Source: Acidobacteriota bacterium (lineage in GTDB: Bacteria > Acidobacteriota > Terriglobia > Bryobacterales > Bryobacteraceae). From it: a DNA stretch of 47,758 bases. The notes beneath the pieces are model-generated. The model did not search any database. It saw nothing but the letters and a program-made list of their open reading frames with translations, and was not told the origin of the DNA. Both the position numbers and the translations under genes were made by a program. The DNA lies in contig VFZX01000015.1 of assembly GCA_016871015.1 (NCBI GenBank), positions 1 to 47,758 on the forward strand. Reading direction: 5' to 3'. The first letter of the stretch is position 1. Every line of letters begins with the position of its first letter. Below, in pieces: positions 18,084-25,645 of the stretch.

Positions 18084-19054
18084 TGGCTCACCTCGGAGGT
18101 GGCCGTCTCGTCCCAGCGGAGGATGTAGTAGGGCCGCGGACTTCCTTGGGGCGCGAACTTCACCGTCGCCGCGATGGTCTTGCTCAAGTCGCTGAACCGG
18201 CCATCCGGCAGGCGAAGCCGGGCGGTGGCGCGTAGCGTGTAGATGCTGTTGCCGCCGCCGCGCCGGAGCTTGGACGCTCCGATTCCCGCGATGGCGCGCA
18301 CCTGGTTGAGCTGTGCCTCATTAACGACCGGTTGGATCCGGCGCATCCCGGCGATCTGGCGGGCCGCCTCGGGCGCGACTCCGGCGGCCACCATCAGCGC
18401 GGGCTCCACCGTGTTGACATCGAATTGGTCGACCGATCCCCACGGCGACACGCAGTCCTTGAACGCGCCCAGCCGGACCAGGCGGCCTGCCGCGTCGCGT
18501 ACGTAGTTTCCGTGGAAAAGGTCCGGCGTCATTCCCTTGACGTAGAGAAGCTCCTCTACATCCTGTACAGACGCGTGCCGGGGCCGGAAAGTCGGACCCA
18601 GGCCGAGATAATACGCGTCCAGGGGACCGGCTCCGGGGCTCCTCCAATGCACAATTGCGACGGCGATCTCTTCGGCCCGCAGCGGGTCCGCGCCGAGCGC
18701 CAAGGCGAGCGCCATCAGAGCCTGAGGCTGCGCGCGGTTGATGTCGAGCCTTGCGGTTTCCGGGATCACTTCGACAATGGCGCGCCCGGCGGGAAAATCG
18801 AAGTCCATGCGCGGGACATCGAGCGACAGTTGCGGCCCCCCGCGGCTGCCGAAGCGGCACCAGAGAAGGGCGCGCTCGATCCCGCCGGCGGCCAGGTAGT
18901 GGGTCCGCATGGACTCGGAAAGCGTCGAGGCCCGCTCGATTTCGCCGCGGACGGTGGTCGCGACGGAGAAAGCGATGGCAGCCAGCGCGGCGGATAGCCA
19001 CAGGACGGCGAGCAGCGCTCCCCCGCGGCTATTCGTAGACCGTTTCCTGCTCAT
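18074..19054 (-). CDS. gspK: Type II secretion minor pseudopilin GspK
   Basis: The largest minor pseudopilin (326 aa), which forms the tip of the pseudopilus with GspI and GspJ. It has a short basic leader (MSRKRSTNSRGG) and a hydrophobic helix (ALLAVLWLSAALAAIAFSVA). The residue at +5 after the predicted cleavage is not Glu, as is usual for GspK and unlike other pseudopilins. The middle carries the helical insertion with an LDINRAQPQALMAL motif and a second DVNTVEPALMVAAG segment. The start overlaps the end of gspJ by 26 bases. Confidence 0.9.
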   Translation of the reverse strand: MSRKRSTNSRGGALLAVLWLSAALAAIAFSVATTVRGEIERASTLSESMRTHYLAAGGIERALLWCRFGSRGGPQLSLDVPRMDFDFPAGRAIVEVIPETARLDINRAQPQALMALALALGADPLRAEEIAVAIVHWRSPGAGPLDAYYLGLGPTFRPRHASVQDVEELLYVKGMTPDLFHGNYVRDAAGRLVRLGAFKDCVSPWGSVDQFDVNTVEPALMVAAGVAPEAARQIAGMRRIQPVVNEAQLNQVRAIAGIGASKLRRGGGNSIYTLRATARLRLPDGRFSDLSKTIAATVKFAPQGSPRPYYILRWDETATSEVSQWR

Positions 19055-19790
19055 CGATATCCTTGTAGACGACGCGGGTGCTCCGAAAGACGTGAACCGG
19101 AATCACGTGGGTCGCCATCTGGAGGCGCGAGGAATCCGGTTCCAGAGGCGTCATTTCGACGCGTATTGCCGCGGGAGGCAACAGTCCCTGAAACTGGCGC
19201 GCCCAAAACCGCGTGCCCTTGCCGGGATCGACGATCTGATACTGAAACTCGCATCGTGCCAGCTTGTCGGCCAGCACAAAGGATCGTGGCGAGGGCTGCA
19301 CCGGCGGATACCGCCCCACCGGGAAACCCGTCGCCGGGTCGGTTCCCGTACCCACGCAGAGCGGATCCACTGATGGCGGACCCGTGTAAGGCAGTTCGTT
19401 CACCACCAGCCGCACGCCGATCCCCCGTTCGCCGGGAATCACCAGGTACTCGAGCACCTGTGGATACCCACGCGCCGCCTCCTGAATCGAGTAGCGCGAC
19501 ACGAACCGCATCTGTCCGGGCTCTCCGTGGAAGAACTGCATCGTTCCGTTTCCCGCGTCGTCCCTTGGACCGTTGCACAGCGTCTTGACCACCATCAAGT
19601 TGGACGCCTGCTGCTCCAGGATACGCTGCGCGCCCAGTACGCGCCGGTTGGCCATCAGGCGGATGTTGGTCTTTTCGAGCGTCAATAGCCCGACACGCAT
19701 CGCAAACAGGATCCCGACCGAGAGCAGGCTCACCAGCGTCACCGCGATCAGCAGCTCGATCAGCGTGACGCCCCTGCGGCGGCGCTTCAT
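19029..19790 (-). CDS. gspJ: Type II secretion minor pseudopilin GspJ
   Basis: A 253-aa minor pseudopilin. I chose the ATG at 19790, which gives the leader MKRRRRG followed by VTLIELLIAVTLVSLLSVG; the frame extends further upstream but only into gspI. Glu5 is present and the +1 residue is Val rather than the usual Phe. The size and position, between gspI and gspK with four-base and 26-base overlaps, fit GspJ. Confidence 0.9.
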   Translation of the reverse strand: MKRRRRGVTLIELLIAVTLVSLLSVGILFAMRVGLLTLEKTNIRLMANRRVLGAQRILEQQASNLMVVKTLCNGPRDDAGNGTMQFFHGEPGQMRFVSRYSIQEAARGYPQVLEYLVIPGERGIGVRLVVNELPYTGPPSVDPLCVGTGTDPATGFPVGRYPPVQPSPRSFVLADKLARCEFQYQIVDPGKGTRFWARQFQGLLPPAAIRVEMTPLEPDSSRLQMATHVIPVHVFRSTRVVYKDIDEQETVYE

Positions 19791-20194
19791 GGCAGCGCTC
19801 CCAGCACCTGTCGGTAGCCTTCGACGGTCATTGTCCGGCGGCCGGATCCGCGCGTCCACCAGATCTCAACGAGCAGCCGCTCGATGCCCACCTTGGCGGG
19901 CGGTTGTCCCGGAACCGTCTCGAACAGCTCGACGCGGGCGCGCCAGCCAGAGGGCATGCCAGCTTCGGATAGTTCGAAGCGGCCTTCGATCACCTGGCCG
20001 TGGGGGATGGGAGTTGTCAGCAGCGCGTCCATGGTCCGGCGCGCGAGAACGGCGGCGCGGTCGGAGTCCACCAGGCGCCCGGCATTGCGCACCGACGCCG
20101 ACAGCGCGGCAAGGATCGTCCCCACGGCGATCGCCATGATCGTGGTGGCGACGAGCACCTCAAGCAGCGTGAATCCGCCGCGGGCGCGTTTCAT
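19787..20194 (-). CDS. gspI: Type II secretion minor pseudopilin GspI
   Basis: A 135-aa minor pseudopilin with the leader MKRARGG and the prepilin motif FTLLEVLVATTIMAIAVG. It has the standard Phe at +1 and Glu at +5. GspI nucleates the pseudopilus tip with GspJ and GspK. It overlaps both gspH and gspJ by four bases, which indicates translational coupling. Confidence 0.9.
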   Translation of the reverse strand: MKRARGGFTLLEVLVATTIMAIAVGTILAALSASVRNAGRLVDSDRAAVLARRTMDALLTTPIPHGQVIEGRFELSEAGMPSGWRARVELFETVPGQPPAKVGIERLLVEIWWTRGSGRRTMTVEGYRQVLGALP

Positions 20195-20676
20195 TGGGGC
20201 TTCTCGATCAGCGGCGCGCCGGACACCGGATCCACACGGACGAGCCTGCGGTCGCCACGCGCGTTGCCCAGCAGGATTGCGATTCGTGGGGGAGATCCGC
20301 CTGGAAACACCAGGAAGCGCCGTCCGCCGCCGGCCTCCGGGCCCGGAGGCTGCACGTCCAGGATCCGCACGTTTTGGGGAATCTCCACGGTCCTCTGGAA
20401 TCCCGGCTCGAACGAATCGGCCACCACCCGCTGCGGCTGGCCCGTTACGACGATCACTTCAACGCCGTGCTGACGCCGCTCGGCCCGGTTGAGCGCGCCG
20501 TTGAGCAGCACCGCGATCTCGTCCGCGGTTCCACCGATGCGCAGCGACTCGATCCCCGAGGCGATCGCGGGATAGCTGATGCCTACCAGCAGCGACAGGA
20601 TCGTCACCACCAGCAGCATTTCAATCAGCGTGACGCCGCGGCGCGGTTTAATTCCTCCACGACACGATGTCGGCAT
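20191..20676 (-). CDS. gspH: Type II secretion pseudopilin GspH
   Basis: A 161-aa pseudopilin with a 14-residue basic leader (MPTSCRGGIKPRRG) and the motif VTLIEMLLVVTILSLLVG, with Val at +1 and Glu at +5. A C-terminal beta domain follows (about 75-155). The start overlaps the end of gspG by 29 bases; no later start gives a complete leader. In the family GspH connects the tip complex to the GspG shaft. Confidence 0.88.
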   Translation of the reverse strand: MPTSCRGGIKPRRGVTLIEMLLVVTILSLLVGISYPAIASGIESLRIGGTADEIAVLLNGALNRAERRQHGVEVIVVTGQPQRVVADSFEPGFQRTVEIPQNVRILDVQPPGPEAGGGRRFLVFPGGSPPRIAILLGNARGDRRLVRVDPVSGAPLIEKPQ

Positions 20677-21085
20677 TGATTCCTTCGCCGCCCGGCTGTC
20701 CGTCAGCGCCCAGGCTCACGATGTCGGGTTCATCGCCGTGTTCGCCGGGGAACTTATACAAGTAGGGGCGTCCCCAGGGATCCATCGGGATCTCCTTCGG
20801 AAGGTACGGGCCTTGCCACTGGTTGAGACCTTGGGGCCGCTGGCGGAGCGCCTGGAGTCCCTGCTCGGAGGAGGGGAACAATCCGGTGTCGAGCTTGTAG
20901 GCTCCGAGCGCGGTCGCAAAGGCGTCCAACTGCGTCCTGCAGGCCACCATGCGGGCCTGGTCGCCCCGGTTCAACAGGCGCGGTCCCACCACCGCCGCGA
21001 ACAGCGCGATGATGGTCACCACCACCAGCATTTCGATCAATGTCACGCCGGCCTGATTCCGGCGCCGTCTGCGTAGGTTCTTCAT
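20648..21085 (-). CDS. gspG: Type II secretion major pseudopilin GspG
   Basis: The shaft subunit of the pseudopilus, 145 aa. The basic leader MKNLRRRRRNQAG precedes VTLIEMLVVVTIIALFAAVV (Glu5 present, Val at +1). The C-terminal part holds the strongly conserved GspG signature: DPWGRPYLYKFPG, then GEHGDEPDIVSLGADGQPGG, which forms the calcium-binding loop in studied members, ending ADIVSW. It overlaps gspF by four bases. Confidence 0.95.
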   Translation of the reverse strand: MKNLRRRRRNQAGVTLIEMLVVVTIIALFAAVVGPRLLNRGDQARMVACRTQLDAFATALGAYKLDTGLFPSSEQGLQALRQRPQGLNQWQGPYLPKEIPMDPWGRPYLYKFPGEHGDEPDIVSLGADGQPGGEGINADIVSWRN

Positions 21086-22296
21086 CCTGCCACCTCATTG
21101 ATGCTGGTGATCGCCACCAGCATGCTCAAGATCAACGCGCCGACGATCACGCCCATCACGAGAATGATGATCGGTTCAAACAGCGACGTGAAGCGCTTGA
21201 TTGCATCACGCGTCTCCGTCTCATAGATGTCCGCCATGCGCGAGAACATCGCGTCCAGCTTTCCAGTCTCTTCGCCCACGCTGAGCAGGTGCGCCGCCAG
21301 CGGAGGGAACTCGCCCGCGCGCCGCAACGGCTCCGCGATCCCCTCGCCGCGCTTGACGCCCTGCGCCACGATGTCGAGCGAGTTGGCGATCCGGCGGTTG
21401 TTGAGGATCGCGCGCGTGATTCCGATCGATTGCACCAGCGGCACAGAGTTCGCCACCAGGGTCGCCATCGCCCGCGCGAACCGCGCCGTTTCGGCTTTCC
21501 GCAACGCCAGCCCGAGCACCGGAATCCTGAGCCGGAACGCGTCCCACCACATCCGTCCGGAGGGCGTTCCAATGTAGGCGTTCAGCCCGCCCACGCCGGC
21601 GACGGCTCCCGCAAGTCCCACCCATCCCCAGGTCCGGAGGAACGCGCTCACTTCCAGCATGATCTTGGTGGGCAGCGGCATCTTGAGCTGTCCGCTCTCG
21701 AAGACGCTCGCAAACCGCGGCACGACGAAATACATGAGCACCAGGATCGATCCCAGGCCGACGATCGACAAGAGGGCAGGGTACACCATCGATCCGATGA
21801 TGTAGTTCCGCAGGTCGTCGCGCGTCCGTTCGAATTCGGCCAGCCGCTCGAACACCTGCGCTAGCGAGCCCGACGCTTCACCCGCGCGGACCATGTTCAC
21901 GTACAACTCGGAGAAGTAGGCCGGATGCGCCGCCAGCGAGTCTCCCAGCGAGCGCCCGCCTTTGAGCACGCGCAGCATATCCTGGATGACGAGCTTGAAT
22001 TCGGACCGTTCGGTGAGTTCAGTGGCGATCTGCAACGCACGGTCCAACGGGATTCCGCTGTTGAGCAGCGTCGAGATCTCCTGGGTGAAGAACAGCACGC
22101 TTTTGCGCTTGTGTCCGCCGCCGAACTGGGGCATCTTCCACTGGAACGACTTCTGCTGCTCCAGTCCGACGTAGACCGGATTCAGCCCCTGCCGCCGCAA
22201 CTCCGCCGCCGCACCGCGTTGACTCTCCGCCGACAAGGTCCCGGTGCGGAGCTTGCCATCGGAGGCTACGGCGCGGAAGTGGAACGGGACCGGCAT
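21082..22296 (-). CDS. gspF: Type II secretion inner-membrane platform protein GspF
   Basis: Polytopic inner-membrane protein of 404 aa that couples the GspE ATPase to pseudopilin assembly. It has the N-terminal family segment (about 1-65), two repeated GspF cytoplasmic domains (about 65-190 and 270-390), and hydrophobic segments at about 168-192 (VYPALLSIVGLGSILVLMYF), 215-240 and 372-396 (IIILVMGVIVGALILSMLVA). The start shares one base with the gspE stop (TGATG), which is typical of coupled translation. Confidence 0.94.
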   Translation of the reverse strand: MPVPFHFRAVASDGKLRTGTLSAESQRGAAAELRRQGLNPVYVGLEQQKSFQWKMPQFGGGHKRKSVLFFTQEISTLLNSGIPLDRALQIATELTERSEFKLVIQDMLRVLKGGRSLGDSLAAHPAYFSELYVNMVRAGEASGSLAQVFERLAEFERTRDDLRNYIIGSMVYPALLSIVGLGSILVLMYFVVPRFASVFESGQLKMPLPTKIMLEVSAFLRTWGWVGLAGAVAGVGGLNAYIGTPSGRMWWDAFRLRIPVLGLALRKAETARFARAMATLVANSVPLVQSIGITRAILNNRRIANSLDIVAQGVKRGEGIAEPLRRAGEFPPLAAHLLSVGEETGKLDAMFSRMADIYETETRDAIKRFTSLFEPIIILVMGVIVGALILSMLVAITSINEVAG

Positions 22297-23933
22297 CAGA
22301 ACTCCTGCGTTACCCGCATGACTTCGCTCGCGGTGGTCACTCCGCTGGCCACCTTCTTCCAGCCGTCCTCGCGCAGCGTCGTCATGCCATTGCGTTTGGC
22401 GGCACCGGTGAGCAGGCTTGCGTCCTCGTTGCGCATGATCCGCTGACGAATGTCGTCGTTCAACTGCATCATCTCAAAGATGCCCACCCGGCCGAAGTAT
22501 CCGGTGCCGAAGCAGTGGTCGCAGCCCGCGCCCCGCCAGGCCGGAACCTGCTCGCCCGCGGGATTCAGCTTGACGCCGTCCGCGATCCGGCAGTGGCCGC
22601 AGATCACGCGTACCAGCCGTTGCGCGAGCACGGCGACCAGCGATGATGTGAGCAGGTAGTTCTCAACGCCCATGTCGGTGAGGCGCGTTATCGCCGACGG
22701 CGCGTCGTTGGTATGCAGGGTGGAAAACACCAGGTGGCCGGTGAGCGCCGCGCGGATTGCAATGTCGGCGGTCTCACGGTCGCGGATTTCGCCGACCATG
22801 ATGACATCCGGGTCCTGGCGCACGATATGGCGGAGCCCGGCGGCGAACGTGAGTCCGATCTGGGGATTGACGTGGATCTGGTTGATCCCGTCCATCTGGT
22901 ACTCCACCGGATCCTCGATCGTGATGATCTTTCTGTCGGTCAGGTTGATCCGCTTGAGCGCCGAGTACAGCGTGGTCGATTTGCCGGATCCGGTGGGTCC
23001 CGTGACCAGGAAGATACCGTGGGGGAGCTGGGCGAAATGTTCCATCAGGTCCAGCATCTCGCCGGTGAAGCCGAGCTTGCGGAGGTCGTAGAACTGCTCC
23101 CCGGCGGACCGGTCGAGGATGCGCATCACGACGCTCTCGCCGTACAGCGTGGGCAAGGTCGAAACGCGGAGGTCCACCTCGCGGCCGAGAGTGCGGATCT
23201 TGATGCGTCCGTCCTGGGGAAGCCTCCGTTCGGCGATGTTCAGCTTCGCCATCAACTTGAGGCGTGAGATTACCGCCGCCTTCAGCTCGCGGGGCGGGGC
23301 GTCTTGCAACTGGAGCACGCCGTCGATCCGGAACCGGATGCGGAACTCGCGCTCGAACGGCTCGATGTGGATGTCGCTCGCGCGCTTCTCAACCGCCGTG
23401 GCGATCATCGCGTTCACGAGGCGGATGACCGGCGCCTCGGACGCCATGTCGCGCAGGTGTTCGAGATCCTCATTGGACTCGGTGCCGTCGTCGAACGTGG
23501 CCGCCGACTTGTCCGCTTCGCCGAAATAGCGGTTGATCTGCTCGAGGATCTCGGACTCGGGCGCAAGCACCGGCAGCACCCTCAGTCCAGTGACCGAGCG
23601 GACCGCGCCGGTTGTCTCGTAGTCGAGCGGATCGGCCATCGCCAGGATCAGCGAGGAGTCGTCGAATCCTGCGGGAACACACCGGGACTGGCGCAAGAAC
23701 CGGGCCGACAACTTCCCGGTCTCAGGCGACGACGGCGGCGGACCTTCGAGGGCAACCAGCCGCACGCCGAGCTGTTCCGACAACGTGACCAGCACATCGC
23801 GTTGGGAGACGAAGCCCAGGTCGACGAGGATTTTGCCGATCTTGTCGCCGCGCTCCTTCTGGATCTGCAGCGCCTGGTCCACCTCTTCGGCGGTCACCAG
23901 CCCACGGCTGGCGAGCATCTCTCCCAGGCGCAT
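22296..23933 (-). CDS. gspE: Type II secretion assembly ATPase GspE
   Basis: Cytoplasmic hexameric ATPase of 545 aa that drives pseudopilus assembly. The N-terminal MshEN-type domain (about 1-150; MLASRGLVTAEEVDQAL) would bind GspL. The catalytic half has Walker A GPTGSGKSTT at about 311-320, an Asp box, Walker B DPDVIMVGEIRD and the His box HLVFSTLHTNDA. The C-terminal metal module has paired cysteines, ICGHC and GCDHC, about 23 residues apart, as in GspE. It starts three bases after the unknown gene at 23937. Confidence 0.95.
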   Translation of the reverse strand: MRLGEMLASRGLVTAEEVDQALQIQKERGDKIGKILVDLGFVSQRDVLVTLSEQLGVRLVALEGPPPSSPETGKLSARFLRQSRCVPAGFDDSSLILAMADPLDYETTGAVRSVTGLRVLPVLAPESEILEQINRYFGEADKSAATFDDGTESNEDLEHLRDMASEAPVIRLVNAMIATAVEKRASDIHIEPFEREFRIRFRIDGVLQLQDAPPRELKAAVISRLKLMAKLNIAERRLPQDGRIKIRTLGREVDLRVSTLPTLYGESVVMRILDRSAGEQFYDLRKLGFTGEMLDLMEHFAQLPHGIFLVTGPTGSGKSTTLYSALKRINLTDRKIITIEDPVEYQMDGINQIHVNPQIGLTFAAGLRHIVRQDPDVIMVGEIRDRETADIAIRAALTGHLVFSTLHTNDAPSAITRLTDMGVENYLLTSSLVAVLAQRLVRVICGHCRIADGVKLNPAGEQVPAWRGAGCDHCFGTGYFGRVGIFEMMQLNDDIRQRIMRNEDASLLTGAAKRNGMTTLREDGWKKVASGVTTASEVMRVTQEF

Positions 23934-23936
23934 GCG

Positions 23937-24470
23937 CTAGAACACCTGCTCGCGGATGGCCGCCTGGAGCGCCTCGGCCTTGATGCGGCCCGCTTCGAAA
24001 TCCGTGAGAGTCTTGCGCTGCGTCTGCATCACGATCTGGGACGGCAGGCCGGTGGTGTCCTCCCACGACTGGTAGAACAGGTTGACGCCCACCACCACCT
24101 GCTCTTCCAGGGGCATCGACTTGAGATTGGTCGCCGAGCTTACCATCATGTCGCGCATCAGGCGGCGCAACAGGGGCAGGTGCGCCAGTTTCCTCTGCCG
24201 CAGGCGCTCTTTGGCCTCCTTGGTGTGGGTGGGCGCGAACGGAGTCGGCGCGGGAGAAACCACCAGACCCACTTCGGAGGACAGCACGACGCCGAATTTT
24301 TCGAGGTAAATAGCGCGGGTGTTCCCCAGCAGATCGAAGGGATCCTCGACCGCGGCCTGATTGATCCGGCGGTCAAAACTTTGCTCGAGAATCCGCAGGT
24401 CGGCCCGCTGGATCCGGGCGGGAGCGGCAAATAGGACCGCCGTGGTGAGGACAGTGGCCGCGAGCCTCAT
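23937..24470 (-). CDS. Secreted protein of unknown function between anti-sigma factor and gspE
   Basis: A 177-aa protein starting at the ATG at 24470, which overlaps the anti-sigma stop in ATGA form; a longer frame to 24530 would run inside the anti-sigma gene. It has a signal peptide (MRLAATVLTTAVLFAAPARI) and is otherwise alpha-helical and highly charged (THTKEAKERLRQRKLAHLPL, FEAGRIKAEALQAAIREQVF). I recognise no family. Its place suggests it works with the sigma/anti-sigma pair, perhaps as a periplasmic sensor, or with secretion; both are inferred from position only. Confidence 0.8.
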   Translation of the reverse strand: MRLAATVLTTAVLFAAPARIQRADLRILEQSFDRRINQAAVEDPFDLLGNTRAIYLEKFGVVLSSEVGLVVSPAPTPFAPTHTKEAKERLRQRKLAHLPLLRRLMRDMMVSSATNLKSMPLEEQVVVGVNLFYQSWEDTTGLPSQIVMQTQRKTLTDFEAGRIKAEALQAAIREQVF

Positions 24471-24955
24471 TGCCGCACCTCGTAGTTGGCGGCGGTGACG
24501 CGATAGACGTTGATCCGCTTGGTGAGCCACTCGATGTTCGAGTGGAGTGCCTCAACCTCTTCGCGGTGTTCCGCGCGGATCTCAACCACGGCCTTGGCCA
24601 CCGCGGCGTTCACCTTTTCGTCGATGGCGCCCGAACCAGCCGGAGTCCGCGCGAGCAGCCCGTGTCCCAAAATGGCGACGGACAGCATCGCCGCCGAGGC
24701 GAATCCCAGCCGCGGTCCGTTGTTCCACAGACCCGCCCACCAGCTTGTGCCTCGGGGCTGTTCCGTGGCGAACACGATCCGCCTTGGCATCTCCTCATCC
24801 CGCGCGCCGAACAGGGCAGCCTGTGTGATCCGCAACCGGTCGAGTTCTTCGCCGCAAACGGCGCACTCACGGATGTGGTGTTCGGCCAACACCTTGTCGG
24901 CCGGTGCGATTTCGTTGAGGAAATATCCTTTGACGTCAATTTCAGAGCAGTTCAT
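24467..24955 (-). CDS. Anti-sigma factor with zinc-finger domain
   Basis: Membrane-anchored partner of the upstream ECF sigma factor, 162 aa. The N-terminal ZAS zinc motif is HIREC-x2-C (H27, C31, C34), with C3 as a likely further ligand. A membrane helix lies at about 83-105 (LGFASAAMLSVAILGHGLLA). The outer part (about 112-155) is a charged helix that may form a coiled coil (AVAKAVVEIRAEHREEVEAL). Its start directly follows the sigma stop, the standard arrangement for a cognate pair. In the family this domain holds the sigma factor inactive until a signal releases it. Confidence 0.88.
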   Translation of the reverse strand: MNCSEIDVKGYFLNEIAPADKVLAEHHIRECAVCGEELDRLRITQAALFGARDEEMPRRIVFATEQPRGTSWWAGLWNNGPRLGFASAAMLSVAILGHGLLARTPAGSGAIDEKVNAAVAKAVVEIRAEHREEVEALHSNIEWLTKRINVYRVTAANYEVRQ

Positions 24956-25501
24956 CTATACACCCCGCAATCGAACCGGAGCCAGAGCATCCTTCAAGGC
25001 GTCGAGCGCGGTATAAACCCGAGACTTGACTGTGGACGCCGGGCAGTTGAGGATCTCAGCGATCTCCTCAAACTTGAAGCCCTCGTACACCTTGAGAACG
25101 ACTGCTTCCCGCTGGTCCGGAGTCAACCGGTTGAGGGCCGACTGGACGGCCAGCGAGGTCTCCATGGGGAGCAGGCGGCGGCCTTGCGCATCGGGCGCCC
25201 GGTCCTGAAGCTCCTCGGTGTCCGGCCGGTTGCGGCGGAGCTGCGAGTAGGCCTCATTGTGGGCGATCCGGTAGAGCCAGGGCGCGAACCGGGACGGGTC
25301 GTCCAGCTTCTCCAGGTTCTGGTAGGCCTTGAAGAAGGTGTCCTGGGTGAGATCGAGCGCGTCTTCGCGATCGCCCATCAGCCGCAGGATGTAGTTGAAG
25401 ACCCGCTTCTCCCAGCGCGACACGAGCAGGTTGTAGGCTTCCACGTTGCCGCGGCGGGCCTTCAGGACCAGTTCCCGGTCGTCTGCTTCACGGAAGAGCA
25501 A
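24956..25501 (-). CDS. ECF-family RNA polymerase sigma factor (RpoE-like)
   Basis: Alternative sigma factor of 181 aa. Region sigma-2 (about 12-90) holds the DALDLTQDTFFKAYQNLEKL and APWLYRIAHNEAYSQLRR signatures. Region sigma-4 (about 115-172) has ALNRLTPDQREAVVLKVYEG and the helix-turn-helix FEEIAEILNCPASTVKSRVY. The start is a TTG at 25501, the only sensible one in frame. It heads a run of genes with almost no gaps, down through the whole type II secretion operon. No clear ECF-type autoregulated promoter was found upstream. Confidence 0.92.
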   Translation of the reverse strand: MLFREADDRELVLKARRGNVEAYNLLVSRWEKRVFNYILRLMGDREDALDLTQDTFFKAYQNLEKLDDPSRFAPWLYRIAHNEAYSQLRRNRPDTEELQDRAPDAQGRRLLPMETSLAVQSALNRLTPDQREAVVLKVYEGFKFEEIAEILNCPASTVKSRVYTALDALKDALAPVRLRGV

Positions 25502-25594
25502 GTGTCTGTGTCCGTTTCAATCGTTAAGACGCGGGGGATCGGGAAAAAGACGGACGCGCCTTGATTCAGTTTAGCCGCCGCGCCGGAATCGTGA

Positions 25595-25636
25595 CCGGGA
25601 TGCATTCCGGGATCCCAGTCCTAGCCGGGCTACAAT
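25595..25636 (+). promoter_or_regulatory. Candidate operator and -10 box of the transhydrogenase operon
   Basis: In the gap between the sigma factor and sthA, CCGGGATGCATTCCGG (25595-25610) is a palindrome except for one symmetric pair. GGGATCCC (25609-25616) adjoins it. A TACAAT box lies at 25631-25636, nine bases before the ATG at 25646, so the leader would be only a few bases. No good -35 box is seen at the right spacing, so an activator may be needed. Confidence 0.4.
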
Positions 25637-25645
25637 GAAGGGGTA

